From: Arcuatula senhousia
Taxonomy: Eukaryota > Mollusca > Bivalvia > Mytilida > Mytilidae
Assembly: GCA_963971305.1 (NCBI GenBank)
Contig: OZ020313.1
Location: 24,151,602-24,215,601 of the forward strand
Direction: 5' to 3'
DNA: 64,000 nucleotides
The notes below the pieces were generated by a model that ran no database searches, was not told the origin of the DNA, and worked only from the letters and a program-made list of their open reading frames with translations. The position numbers and the translations under genes were made by a program. This document shows positions 32,788 through 45,014 of this stretch, in pieces (position 1 is the first letter of the stretch; each line of letters starts with the position of its first letter).

Positions 32788-35700
32788 TCAGTCAAGTTCG
32801 GAATCATCCCAGTCAGTCATTGGATGTTTGTTTGCTGAACTAGATTTAACAACTGGGGTATTGTCAACAACAACTTTGCTAGGGTCCATTACTCCAGAAC
32901 GTGTAAAATTTGTATCGTCCATAGATTTCATTTCTTGCAATAGTTCTACTGAGTGCTCCTCTTGTACAGATTCATAGGACGGAACAAATTCAGGGTTAAC
33001 ATCATTAACATCGGCCTCTGTTTCTTCGTCAACAGCAAACTCATTCATTTCCTCTATCAGTGCTTTTGTGTCGTCAATCTGAAGTTCCTCAGGTTCTGTT
33101 ATATCTTCTATCAATGGCATCTTTGAGGTCTGTGATGTCACTTCCTGTATGAGTGGGTTTGATGATGTCATTTCCTGTTTGATGGAAGCCTCATTTTCAT
33201 CATCATCATCATCCTCAGAGTCAGAATCATCTAAAACTTCTATTTTTGGTTTAAATACCTGATAAGGAGAAAAAACATTGACTAAATGTTATTGAATGAA
33301 AAAAAAAACATACATCTTCTAATATATATGCTCATAGTATATCTTTTACATTTTTATAAGTTGTGACTTTTAAATGTGCTGTGTTATATGGCATTTAGGA
33401 AAAAGTTTAGGCCAATACCTGTCTTTTTTTTTATTTAATGGGAAAAAGAAGTTTTGGTCAATTGATTTTGAACAGACATGCTTAGTTCCTTTTTTCAGTG
33501 AGTATATAATTTACCTACATTTACATTCATCTTCAAAATGAGATTAATATGAGAATGGCATTGCCATAAAATCTTTAATAAACCAAAATTAAATCCATTC
33601 CATGGAATGGCTAATTTGGGTCCATGGGATGAGATTAGGGATAATGTGATACTATTTACACCATTTTCTGCACATGTGCAGACTTTTTTCAAAACCTCTG
33701 AATCTGAATGAGGACAGAAGACTTTTCTTTCATCATATTTTGGTTCTCATGCAATTTGGCAGACTCTGTACATTAACAAGCTTTCCTATCTCACATATCA
33801 AATCTATATCTTAGAGTTAGGCACTTACTTGGTCCTGATTTTGTGCAATGATTTCGTCTGTAACATCTACATCTTCTAGATCTGGTAAATCCTGGAAAGA
33901 AGAAATATCCCATTAAGAACAGATCTCACAAAAGATGTGAATGTCACCAACGATAGTCTAGGTACATTACTATTAAAATCAGTTGTGATAAAAGGACTTA
34001 TCTTTCATTAAAATTTTGTTCTTTTTGTGAATTGATTATTGTCTTTTTATGCCCATCTCAAAAGTAGGGGGCATTTAAATTAATGTTCAGGTATGTTTGT
34101 ATGTGTGTCTGTTCGTTTTTTGTTTTTTTCCAAAGGTTTCAAGATGGGACATTTTTTCTTTTCGACATGTTTAGAGTAGTGTTTCATTAGGCCATAAAAA
34201 AATTAATTTTAGCTTCTCAGGTCATTTTTGTCAAAAAAGATCTATATGAAGCAGGGAGGCTTCTAATATATTTTTTTTATTGGTCCATAAAGTGGATGAG
34301 ACAGATTTTACATTGTAAACACACACAAAAAGGTGATGAGGCAGGTGATTTTTTTCTTTTTATTTTATGAAGAAGCAAAAAAAAAGGGACTATGATGCTG
34401 CCCCATAACAGAGGAGACATGGGGCTGAGAAGCTAAATATTTTTATAATTTTATTTTGCCATTTACATGTGTGTTACTTGAGGGGATTTACAAGATTGCA
34501 CTAAAAAGCTGGAAAACCAATTTACTGGTATATTTTACCTCTAAATCATCAGCTTCATCTGTCTTTCCTGAAATAATAAGAACATAAATGTAATTAAATA
34601 AACTATAAATACTTTTTTTTAGATTTTTTAATACTGTAAAAGGGGAAATTTTCGCAAGGGGTTTATTTTGGCTAATTTCATAAGAAATTTGCGAAAATAT
34701 CCCCTTGCCTAAATTACATTTAGAAGGACCCAATATTCCATGATCTAATAAAACGCAAAACTGAAACCTCGCAAATGCATTTTGGTACTGCAAACACGAA
34801 ATTTAAACCACACGAAATTATCCCCTTTTACAGTATCATGATTGTGCAAGACTTTTAAATTGATACTTATTAAAAATTTTTAGAAATATCCCTGAATTTT
34901 CATAGTAAACAATCAAAAATTTAAATCCACATAATTCAAAATTTACCAACCAGTATTTTCACTCATACGAATTTTCATGAATACAAAAATACTGGTACTT
35001 CATAAATTCTTCCATAGTTTATTATTTTCACAAAATATTTACTATTTAGTTACGGCTGTTCTATTCAAATTGACGTGGGACAAAGGGGGTGCAGTCTTTT
35101 AATTTTTCTGTTGGTAGGGGGTTAAAATGCATTTTAGTGTGGATGTGTAAGATTTTTTTTATATTGGTGGGGGAGGGGGGTCTAGAACAAAGTGTGTCCC
35201 CCCTCCCCCACATCAATTTAAATGGAACAGCCCTTAAATATTTCAAAACTTACACAACAGCATTTTACATTACATTACATTTAAAAGTTTGAAAATAAAA
35301 GTGGTGTAATAATAGAAACTGTTGGTTTGTATCAGAAGTCTTAAGGTTACTGTGGATTCATTATTTTCATGAAGATCAATTTTTGTGGTTTACTCGGCAA
35401 GAGCAATGTGTTGGATTCTTAAATTATCATTTTCGCGGTGGTAAATTTTCACAGTTTTTGTGTCATAAGGTATGTGAAAAATTTGTGCAGGTTTTTGCAG
35501 TTTGTGATAATGTTTATATATAATTTGCATTTGATAGAAAATTTCGCCGGAATTTAGCCTAGCGCAAAATTTAAAACACCGTGAAAAATAACCTGCTTTA
35601 CGGTATTCAAGAAATAAATTCCTTGGACTGTCTGTTTCTGGGTTGAATATTTCCATATAAGGCACAAGAATAGTTTTCTGGGTTGACTCTTATTTATGAA

Positions 35701-38700
35701 AAGCACACAAATTGGTACCCCACAAATAAAAATGAAATCACAGTATATTTAAGTTGCCATAGAAACAAAACTTCTAGAGCACAAGTTTAAACTTACCAGT
35801 GTCTGTAATAAATATTCTTGTTGTATCATCTCTGGTTACATTCTCTGGAAAACAAAATTTCAAATTAAATGAAAGATTCTTTAAATGTTTTGTATAAGAA
35901 CTTAATATACAGAAAAGTTTTTCCTATGTAAATTGCACTTGAAATCTTTCGCATTGGACAGAAGTACTTTCAAGTTAAAAATAAGGTTATAACATATATT
36001 TAAGAAAAGAATTCATAGAATTCTCAAGTCAATTAAATTCAATCATAATATGCAAATGCAACCATTTTAAAAGTTCTTGGTATCTGCTATGGAGTAAAAC
36101 AATATGACAAAGTTTTCAGTTTCAGTTGTTATTAATTTATCATTACATACACATCTCCTGTGCTATAAAAAAAGTAGGAACTGTTTATTCTTCCAGACCA
36201 CATATGTTCACGATTTGAGTTTGTGTTGTTGATTGCTATTCAGTTGTTTTCACGTGTTTGTATGTTGTCTGTTTCATTGTGCTGTTCTCATTAATGTTTG
36301 CTGGTTTTGTCTTTGCCCATTCAGATTTTTACATTTGAAAGCCCTATTTGTACATTTTTGCTTTTTTCAAAGTATATCCTTGACAGTTGAGATAGTTTTG
36401 TGTCTCAACAAGAAATCTAACTAATTTACTTATGGGAGAGATTGAAAAACAAAACAAAAATAGCTTATGTGAATCAATCTTAAACTTGCAGTGTTGTAGT
36501 GTGGCCTTTGCAGCCACCCCAACCCGAGGAACAGGTCTTAAATTTGCATTTATAAGGTATCAATCTGTCCCAAAAATTGGGAAAAGGGGAGTATAATCAA
36601 CATTAACTAACTTTTTGTGGAAAAAATGCTTTCTTCCTCTTCTTGAGGTTTCCCAATTACAACAGTTATCTCCCCTTCATCTGGTTCCTGGTCCACTTCT
36701 GATTTCAGTTTGTAGGAACCAGTAAGCCAATCAATGCTGTCCATATCTACTTCTCCTTCTTCTCCTCTCTCTTTTCTTTCTTTCTCTATCTTAGTCTTCA
36801 TACATTCTTTCCTTATCTTTGTCAAAGCTAAAATTGAAAAAAAACTAGAATACAATTTGTAAAATTTTAACTGAAAAATAATAGTGCAGTATATCACAAA
36901 TAAAAAAAACAACCACACAACCTATTAATATGTTTCTCATTTCTCATTATAATGTAACATTAACAATTTCACAATCCCTTGAGTGATGTCACTAAGTAGG
37001 TAATTTTCTGTCAGAGGTGCATATCTCAGTGAATAATGGAATTGGCTATCTATTTCAAATGCAATCTAAGGCCTTAAAGGGATAATATTCCGATTCAGGT
37101 AAAATAAAGACCTTTGTTATAAAATCCCCTTAATGCATCACCTGCTACACATTAATTCCATTCAATATAAAATAAGGAGGATTAACATGTTTTTGAGAAT
37201 TGTATTTTCCTATCACCAACTACGTACATACCATTTACACTATCGGTGATTTTCTGTCTTTCTTTATTAATCCATCTTTCTCTCTCTGCTTTTTCTGCTT
37301 CCACACCGCCTTCAGCCCTGAAAAATAAATTTTATCTGTTTCATTCATTTTGCAGATTCTTAATTTTCTTTCAACCCTCAAAATAAATGCAAAGAAAACA
37401 AGAATATGTCCGAAAGACAGCATGCCCCATCTCCCAATATTTGAGACGGTTGGACGAACAGACCTGAACAATATGCCCCTGCTTTCATAGATGGGGCATA
37501 AAAAATAAAGTAAATTGTATTTAAAATTAAATGTCCAAAATTTCTAGAAAAAAAGGTACCTCACAAATAACTGAAATTTCCTCCTACTATGGTTTCAAAT
37601 ATTTTCATGGATTTTATCAGAAAAATGTTTGTTTTATTCTTGATTCAGAGGTTAAGTTCATGTTCCTAGAAAGAAATCACTATGAAATTAATATTTTCTG
37701 ACGTGTCCAAATTCTTTTGTTGGTGACTTTACCAATAAAAACTGCACAAAAAGGGATATCCCGAAAAAATTATATAACCACAGAATATTAAAATGTAAAT
37801 TACTTACCAGGCCTCGGCACAAGCTCTATCTTTAGGGAAAACCGGTCTGTCGTCCAGATAGTTAAGGTTTTTCTAAAAGAATACGAGACAAAATTTCTTT
37901 TAACTTGAAAATCAGCTCCAGAAAAGGTTATAATTAAAGAGAAACAATTCAAATCCTCATTCGTTACGGATAAAAGATTTTTCTTACCCATGTTTTACAT
38001 GTACGGCACGTTAGCTTAGTCAAATATAATTAACCACTGATATTTTTTAAATGCGAGCCAAATGTTTAGATTATATACATGTATAATGTTTGGTGTTTTT
38101 TTGTGTGTGTGTATAGACTGGCATCTCTTAACTTCTACTTGGAGGCCCAGTTTAGATATGTACATGTACATGTATGTCAAAAACAGGTTTGCAAGTGGGT
38201 ACACAGAAAACACTAGTCCATTTTGAAGACTGCTGTCTGTTTTCCATTGCATATTTTCAAATTTGTCAATCTTGTATGCAGATTGTGTTTTATCTTCCAT
38301 TTAACTTTTCATATTCTATTATTGAATATCAAAGGGTACTTTATTTTTTTTCAATGACACTCTGGTTTCTGAATCTGTATAAATATGATGCAGGACCAAT
38401 ACTGGTATAGACGCATCGGAAAAGAGTTGTTGCTTTAGTAGCAGGTCGGGAGAGCTTCCTTGGTTTGGTACACAGATTTCCAGGTGACTGTTGCTTCAGA
38501 TGATTTATGTTGTTTTATAATATTACTTACACATTTTACAATAAAGTTCTTTCTATAATTCTTGATGTTTCTTATTACAAGGTTTCCCATCAAGTTTAAC
38601 ACTCTCTACAATAGATAAAAGTATATTACATGTACTTAGTTGTTAATTATAGTTATGAAAGAATCGGGTCAACAATATTTTAAAAATCAGTAAAATCCTA

Positions 38701-41700
38701 ATATAACATGTACAATGTACTTAGTAAGGTGTTAATTATCGCTTGCAACAATATTTTTTAAATCAGTAAATCCAATTCGCTACCAAATACCATTACACAA
38801 AATAACTTTTAGAAACTCCAGCAATTGTTTTTTTTTAAGTCCACTTAAATCTCTGTTCTCTTTTAATTAAACAAGACAACAAAATGGGCTTCTTGTTTCA
38901 GAATGAACTAAAACATTTATTTTTTAGTACACTTTTTTTGGCACAGATCTTTTTACTTACTAGATTTTTCATCTGAGCAAACACATCCAAACATTTTGGA
39001 TCTTCTAATTTGTTATGTGATAAATCCACAACACTAAGACTGTCACATTCACTAAGATGTTCAATGTCTTCAACGTGTTGGATTCTATTATGTGTCAGGT
39101 ACAGGGAATTGATCTTTGGAAGACATGCTGAAGTAGTGATAAATTCAAAATTAAAATACTACATTTTTAAATACCCATAAAAAAACTACCAATTTAATTT
39201 TTTTTCTAATATGAGTAGACAAAGTTAGGTAATCACCACACACTGTATAAATCTAAGAACAGAAATTGATAGAAAACAATGATATATCTGAGTTATATTT
39301 GAGTTTAATTTCAGTAAAAAGATATGGAATAAATATATGATTCAAAATCCCATTTTAAATACAGATGTGAAAGAAAGCAAAAGGCCAAGGCTTTTATTGG
39401 TGTTTTTCATTCCTTAGTCACAATAAAGCCTTCAAAATGTGGCAAAAATTTGCACCCGCCCCCCTGCAAGTTAAAGATTTTATATCATTTCATGATTTTT
39501 TAATGGTTTAGTAGATATTAAAGCAGTAGAATGGAGGTGTATCATTGGCAGCGTACACACCTACATCTATAAGTAACGGTACACAAGGCCTAAGAAAGTA
39601 ACTTTTAGGGGGGGTACTGCATCAACATTTTTAAAATGGTTAAGCATGTTTAACTCTACAATTCTTTGTGTAGCGTTAATGATTTTTTTTATGAATGGTT
39701 CAGTAAGTATAATAACTCCTAAATAGTTTTTTTGCTTTCACAATTTTTTCAATGGTAAAGAATTAAGAATTTAATAACTCATTAATCTTTATTGGTTAAA
39801 ATTTTTATTATGGTTTATACTCACCAAGATTTTTAATTGTTTTAACTCTGTTGTTACTAAGGTTTAATGTGTCCAGATGAACAAGAGGCTCCAAGTTCTC
39901 AATTTCATGAATACAGTTCTGTTGTAGGTATAAGCATCGAAGCTCTGTGTTGTGTTCCAGGTTTTCTATCTTTGTCAGACCGTTACACTCTAACCACAGA
40001 CATCTTAGACCCGTGTACTCCTCTAAAGCTTCTATCTTAAATATGCCTGTAAAATTGTGCATCATTTTGTTTCTTTATTACAAAGATAAACAGATGCATA
40101 TGAAATACCGATTTTTCCCAGTGAAATAAAATCTGGTAAATTCACAATGTGAAATAACAAAATATTTTCACTCTTGCGTCCTTTCCGGTCAAACTCAATT
40201 ATGACGTTGTGAATTGTATTGCGTTGTCGTCATGACTCCTGCGGTCTAAATTCATACGCCATTCAAATAAATTTATTAAAAACCATTTATCAGCGGTATT
40301 TTATCTATGTAATAAATATGATAATCAATTAGGTCTCATGAATAACCAAAATATGATCACTCGTGCGGGAACGCACTGAGATTTAACTCGTGCGCAGAAC
40401 ACATATAAATCTGTGTGCGTTCACCGACTCGTGATCATATTTTGGTTATTCACTCGACCCAATTAATTATCCTATAAATATTCCAAGTTTGAGTATAATT
40501 ATAAATATAGATTTATAAAGAACTTGTATATGAATATTTTTTAACAATATATATTACAGATTTTGTTAAAATTTAATAGCAAGAAACTAGCTTTTACTCA
40601 TCACCTTTTTTTGCAGTTTTGCAGCTAGACAATAGATTTTTTGCTAGAAAACATTTAAATGTTGACTTTCAACAGATTTGAATTAAGAAATAATACACTT
40701 CACATCAAAGGGATAAAAATAATACTTATAGTATTGGCCAACATATATAGAAAAATAAATCATTGGTTTCCAAATAATAAAATTGAAATTGAGTTTAACC
40801 ATTTTTTATTTGCAAAATTTTAGTCCAAGATAAAATATTACCTTTGTAATGAAGATAGAGAACATCATTAAGGTGTGGGGTCAGGTACAACTTCATATCT
40901 TTGCAGTGCTGCTTCAAGAATGCCTTTGTTAGCCTACAAAAATATAAATATTTGATAGGACCAAAATGAATATCTACATTAGAAAAAATACAGTACTTAC
41001 ATGTATAGTTTTTAAGACCCCTTTCAAATTTATGCCATTTAAATCAATTTTAATTGATTCTAATCAGAAAAGGGGTATTCACACACTACATTGTAAAATG
41101 AAAGTGATCTTTTTTTTTTTTATCTGATAAAAAGAATTTGTCATTTTAGCATTAAAATTAATAATGGAATGGACAGAACATAATCAATGAGATGTGGAAC
41201 AAGTGCACACAACACATACTGTCTTAAAATGGAGATGCTACTGTTAATTGTGATTTATAGCAATATATTATATGAAAACAATCTTTACAAAAATTAATGA
41301 ATATTGACTAAACTATTTTAAAGAATTTAAAAGTGAACATAAACAGATTTTTTACAGTTATTTTAATATAAGATTTTTGTTTGAAGATGGGCTAATACAA
41401 ATCTTATCTGTTTTACTTTTACATACTGGTTTACATACAAATGTAATTATTTGTTTAACTAAATCATGTACCTACCTTGGCCAGTCCCCTTTTTTCTTAT
41501 CATCTTTTACAATCTCTTTTGATGTTTCTTCTTTTTCTTTATCTCCATTTCCTTGACTTTTAGAAACATCTAAATGAAAAGTTTGAATGTTAAATATTTT
41601 TTTTCTTAAATATTTGTAACTTTTGAACATTCAGACCAAATTTTAAGTTTGCTTATTTTCACTTAACTCATGATCACAAAATATCTGCAAAATTATGTCA

Positions 41701-43501
41701 CCCAGTGTCAATGATTTTTTTTTTTAATTTATAGAATATGAATAGAAAAAATTGTGAAATCCCCCCAGCCCCCATTGAATAGTGGACTGAACAAAAATAT
41801 CCTTTTGAAAAAATATCCATGTTCATAGTACATTTTTTTTGCAGAAATATTTATTGTAGGGAAGGCATGAATGAAGTACCAATTGAAGGTGAAAATTTAA
41901 ACAACCAGGAGCCTGAATCGCTCACCTGAGCTACACAGATACACATATTTTGTAGATATTATTGTCCTTATTCATATGCAATTTAAATTTTTGAAATATC
42001 TTGTATAGTTTTCAAGCTATAGGGCTAAATAAATGCAAAATTTAGAAGAAAAAAATCAAAAAGGGCAATAACTCCCACATCAGCGGTTAGCTCTTTTTCA
42101 AATTTTCAGGACAGGTAGATCTTAATATGCTGATCACTTTTGATTCATGCACAATCTTGATATCTGTAACCATTTTTGAGTTATTAGCAAAAAACTACAA
42201 GTTACCCCTATATTCTATTTTTAGCCATGGCGGCCATGTTTTTTGACGAATCTAAAATCAGAACGATAGAATTGTAGCATATATGCTATTATACAAGTAT
42301 GCCAAGTTTAAATGCAGTTGGTCTTATGGTGTCAGACAAGTTAATCTTTGAAATTCAGGGGAAAAGTAATGAAAAATGGTAAATTTTGATGTTATAAGGG
42401 CAATAACTCCTAAAAGGAATGGTCCTACAGCTTTGACCTAATTACATGAAATATAGATCTTGATGTGCTTAATCACAGGCAATTTGAATTTTTGAAATAT
42501 CTTGTATAGTTTTTAAGATATAGGGCTAAATAAGTGCAAAATTTTGAAAAAATCCAGAAAAAGGGCCATGACTCCTACATCCGATGTTGGATCTTTTTGA
42601 AAATTTCTGGGCAGGTAGATCTTGAGGTGCTGATCACTTTTATCATGGGCCAGAATTTTGATATTTGTTACCATTTTGAGTTATTTGCAAAAAACTGTAA
42701 TTTGACCCCTATGTTCTATTTTTAGCCATGGCAGCCATGTTTTTTTACGAATCAAAAACCCGAAGGATAATTTTGTACACATAATGCCACTAAACAATTG
42801 TATTAAGTTTGGTTGCAATTGGACTTATGGTGTCGGACAAGTTAACATTTGAAAATTTGTTTACAGACGACGACAGACGACGATGACGGACGCCAAGTGA
42901 TGTTAAAAGCTCACATGGACCTTCGGTCCAGGTGAGCTAAAAAGGGAAAAGACAATTACAATTGGAATAATTACATAAAAAACATTTCCAAAAGACATAA
43001 TGCCCCATCTTAAAAAATTTGGGATAGACAGACCGGAACACTATATCCCTCTTGTTTTGTAGGTGTCAGGGCATAAAAATACAGAAAATACAACTTATGT
43101 TTAAAAGGGATCAAGGGACCTCACACATGTCACACTCAGGTTTCTTAGTGCAAATTAGTGGGTAAGCAGTTCTTTGCTTCCTGCATTGTCAACATTTTTA
43201 CAAATTTTGCATGTTTTGATTATGGAATGCACGTTCCCCTTTATAATGAAAGGGGAAAAGGGTATTGTGCAAGTTATGGGTTGGATATTATTGGACAAAA
43301 TCCACAAAAAAATTATACCCTTGAGTAAAACTACCATCAATGTACGTGTAATCATACACTTACTATTTTGATTGCCTATGTTGATATTATTTTCTTTATC
43401 TTCTATAACTTCAATTTTGACTTTCACAGGAACTTCTTTAGGGACTGTTTCTGTATTCTCTTCAAATATTTCTTCTATTAAAGGCATTTTGTCTGTCTTT
43501 C
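32788..43501 (-). CDS. DNAAF1: Dynein axonemal assembly factor 1 (LRRC50), 13 recognised exons, 5' end uncertain
   Basis: Exons in transcription order: 43501-43364, 41569-41476, 40933-40842, 40046-39825, 39127-38961, 38605-38531, 37872-37808, 37317-37232, 36827-36612, 35844-35797, 34567-34539, 33891-33829, 33258-32788 (stop TGA at 32788-32790). All are GT-AG with matching phases, giving about 588 residues from the first listed exon. The acidic/lysine-rich N-terminal part leads to [17 protein letters not shown], then SDS22-type leucine-rich repeats ([81 protein letters not shown]) and the LRR cap [22 protein letters not shown] charged helix ([20 protein letters not shown]) and an acidic tail with DLPDLEDVD and [10 protein letters not shown] follow, as in vertebrate DNAAF1. 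The protein acts in the cytoplasm to preassemble dynein arms for motile cilia. One exon is only 29 nt. The listed first exon opens mid-codon, so a 5' exon is missing from the model. Confidence 0.93.
33640..33785 (+). repeat. Family Z fragment in the penultimate DNAAF1 intron
   Basis: GATACTATTTACACCATTTT CTGCAC and TTTTGGTTCTCATGCAATTT GGCAGA follow the order of the copies at 13518-13765 and 9440-9470. Not coding. Confidence 0.45.
34631..34836. mobile_element. 206-bp MITE with CTGTAAAAGGGG ends
   Basis: ATACTGTAAAAGGGGAAATT TTCGC is the inverse of CGAAATTATCCCCTTTTACA GTAT, with one or two differences. It lies in a DNAAF1 intron, 64 bp beyond the 29-nt exon, with TA at both borders. Confidence 0.65.
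35053..35233. mobile_element. 181-bp MITE, GGCTGTTC family
   Basis: GGCTGTTCTATTCAAATTGA CGTGGG is the near inverse of CCCCACATCAATTTAAATGG AACAGCC. Frames on both strands mirror each other because of the palindrome and are not genes. Confidence 0.6.
35348..35745. mobile_element. 398-bp MITE with TACTGTGG ends
   Basis: TACTGTGGATTCATTATTTT CATG at the left matches the inverse of CCCCACAAATAAAAATGAAA TCACAGTA at the right. It is a longer member of the family at 22221-22436. It ends 51 bp before the low edge of the 35797-35844 exon. Confidence 0.55.
36190..36350 (+). repeat. Dispersed repeat family S, decayed copy
   Basis: GAGTTTGTGTTGTTGATT, TTCATTGTGCTGTTCTCATT and TTTGCTGGTTTTGTCTTTGC CC follow the order of the 15111 copy, in a DNAAF1 intron. 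Confidence 0.45.
37440..37505 (+). repeat. Hairpin-ended tail fragment (ATGCCCC family)
   Basis: GACGGTTGGACGAACAGACC precedes ATGCCCC...GGGGCAT (stem 7 bp, about 37472-37498) and TAAAAAAT. Similar tails are at 42990-43078 (GATAGACAGACCGGAACACT) and, reversed, 34053-34076 and 23041-23080. Confidence 0.45.
37585..37797. mobile_element. Decayed TACTGT-family MITE
   Basis: TACTATGGTTTCAAATATTT TCATGG against the inverse of CCGAAAAAATTATATAACCA CAGAATA. It ends 11 bp from the edge of the exon encoding [12 protein letters not shown]. Confidence 0.4.
40321..40475. mobile_element. Palindromic MITE-like insertion in a DNAAF1 intron
   Basis: GAATAACCAAAATATGATCA C (40340 onward) is the exact inverse of GTGATCATATTTTGGTTATT C near 40432-40452. 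The match extends outward through AATTAGGTC...GACCCAATTAATT with small gaps and inward through CTCGTGCG and GAACGCAC/GTGCGTTC. It would fold into a long hairpin. Confidence 0.55.
41190..41240 (-). repeat. Very short LINE 3' fragment
   Basis: TGAGATGTGGAACAAGTGCA CACAACACA matches the 3' edge of the LINE tails at 45468 and 22611. Only about 35-50 bp remain. Confidence 0.35.
41903..42941 (+). mobile_element. Hairpin-ended element, family F1 (copy with duplicated 500-bp core)
   Basis: It begins AGGAGCCTGAATCGCTCACC TG and ends with GACGACGATGACGGACGCCA AGTGATG, then the stem-loop at 42908-42938 and AAAA. The core differs from the 731 copy: a block of about 530 bp (TTGAAATATCTTGTATAGTT, ATAGGGCTAAATAA, AGGTAGATCTT, GCTGATCACTTTT, TATTTTTAGCCATGGC) is present twice. 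Only the ends and the GCCATGGCGGCCATG block are shared with the other F1 copies. It lies in the first recognised DNAAF1 intron, antisense. Confidence 0.65.
42975..43078 (+). repeat. ATGCCCC-family tail fragment
   Basis: AAAGACATAATGCCCCATCT T, GATAGACAGACCGGAACACT and a weak closing GGGCATAAAAAT resemble the tail at 37440-37505. It ends about 290 bp before the DNAAF1 exon at 43364. Confidence 0.35.
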
Positions 43502-43875
43502 CTGCAAAAATATCACTCATATTGTGAAAACCCAATTGCAAAGTTTGAAATTGTGGATTAAAAGTTCATCAACTTGAAGACAGTGTTCTCCCTAGGCCAA
43601 TATAGCACTCAGTGGTACCACAGTGCTTGATATATTTTTTACCACAATGCTATCTTGTGAAAATTTATAATAGAATGTATTGGGACCACAGTGCTATAAT
43701 TTTCAGAAAACCATCTTTTCTCTGCTTACCACAGTGTTATTGAAAAAAATAGAGAGAACACTGGATGATACTTGATAGCACTTGTGTACTTGGAAAACTT
43801 CATCTTTGCACATGTGAACATCATGCACTCTTGAAACATAAGGTGATATAAAAAATATCCCAGATTCTCAGTCTC

Positions 43876-43893
43876 CCCCCCCCCCCCCCCCCC
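43876..43893. repeat. Poly-C tract
   Basis: An uninterrupted run of about 18 C residues; its exact length is likely to be unreliable in sequencing. Confidence 0.8.
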
Positions 43894-44164
43894 GCTGCAC
43901 CACTTTTTTCCATCCGCCTCAAAAATCTTTACTGATTTACATGTTTTTTGATTTAGTTAAATACTTGGTCATTTTTCTTTAAAATCAATGGCAGAACATT
44001 TTATCAAAAAGGATGAAAAAATATTAAATAAAATTGTCTGCCCTACCCATATTTTGATTTGAATCAAGGAATTGTCCCATTAAATTTGGGATAAACAGAC
44101 GATCAAACCAACAGACTAATTATGTGGAGGGTTGTATAAGTAAATTTATTAAAAAATGTACAAA

Positions 44165-44390
44165 GCCCCTGTGTTGAGACTCAAATTAAGTACTATGGAG
44201 AAAAATTCTTTCTGCACCAGAAACATTTGGAATTTGAAAATATTTGTGCGTACAGAAATAGTATTAAACATATCATTACCCAAAATAATCTAGTCCCATA
44301 ATTTGATCCACATTGTCAATAGAAAGGATTTTTTGTATTGGTTATGCAAGCTTAAATCAAGGCAATGTCTTTCTCATATTATTACTTTTT
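44165..44390 (-). repeat. Dispersed repeat family Z (reverse copy)
   Basis: GAGACTCAAATTAAGTACTA TGGAG, AGAAACATTTGGAA, TAATCTAGTCCCA and AAGGCAATGTCTTTCTCATA TTATTA follow the 6785-7045 copy in order. Confidence 0.6.
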
Positions 44391-44814
44391 AGAAATTCTC
44401 AGTTCTGTGATGTGTAAACAGTAATTAACAACACAATTTACAGGTTTACCCTGGATTGACCTATTACCATGGTACTAAGAAATTTTCTTTTCATCTGAAC
44501 AATTGTAAAGGAATCAAATTAGATAATTAATCATCATTGGAACCCTCATTATAAAGGCTTGTACAGCAACTTTTAAACGATTTATTGAAATATCATTACT
44601 AAATAAATAGTCTCCAAAATAGGTGCCGTCGATTTTCTTCAGAATGTAAAATTGACCTATTACCGTGGTATGGTGAAGAATCCTATTCATATCACTTAGT
44701 ATAAATTAAAAAATACCAAGAGACCGTGACAAAACAAGCACTGAAATTTAAGAAAAATATTTATATATTTCAAAGATAAAAATATGTATAATGTTAGAGT
44801 AGAAAAGAATTTAC

Positions 44815-44845
44815 CAATGGTAATGATCATGAAAATGCCCAACAT
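44815..44845 (-). CDS. DNAAF1: Tentative first coding exon of DNAAF1
   Basis: On the minus strand an ATG at 44845-44843, directly preceded by an in-frame TGA, opens MLGIFMIITI and reaches a GTAAAT donor at 44814. It leaves one base (G) that joins the GA at the start of the 43501 exon as GGA, giving [16 protein letters not shown]. The phase is right and this was the best donor found in the 1.4 kb upstream, but the peptide matches nothing I know, and the region lies inside an inverted repeat (44654-45416). The start could instead be the ATG in KTDKMPL within the 43501 exon, or lie farther upstream. Confidence 0.3.
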
Positions 44846-45014
44846 TCAAACATTTCTAATTTTGTGTCTCGGATATAGTTAAAACACCAGATTTCTTTGA
44901 TAAATACAAATACATGTTAGAAAATCGTTTTAATATTCGTAAGGTTTTCTTAAAATCAAAATCAGTGTGCTATATAAGTTGTAAGATTTCATTCTGAAAT
45001 AGCGGCAAATCAAC

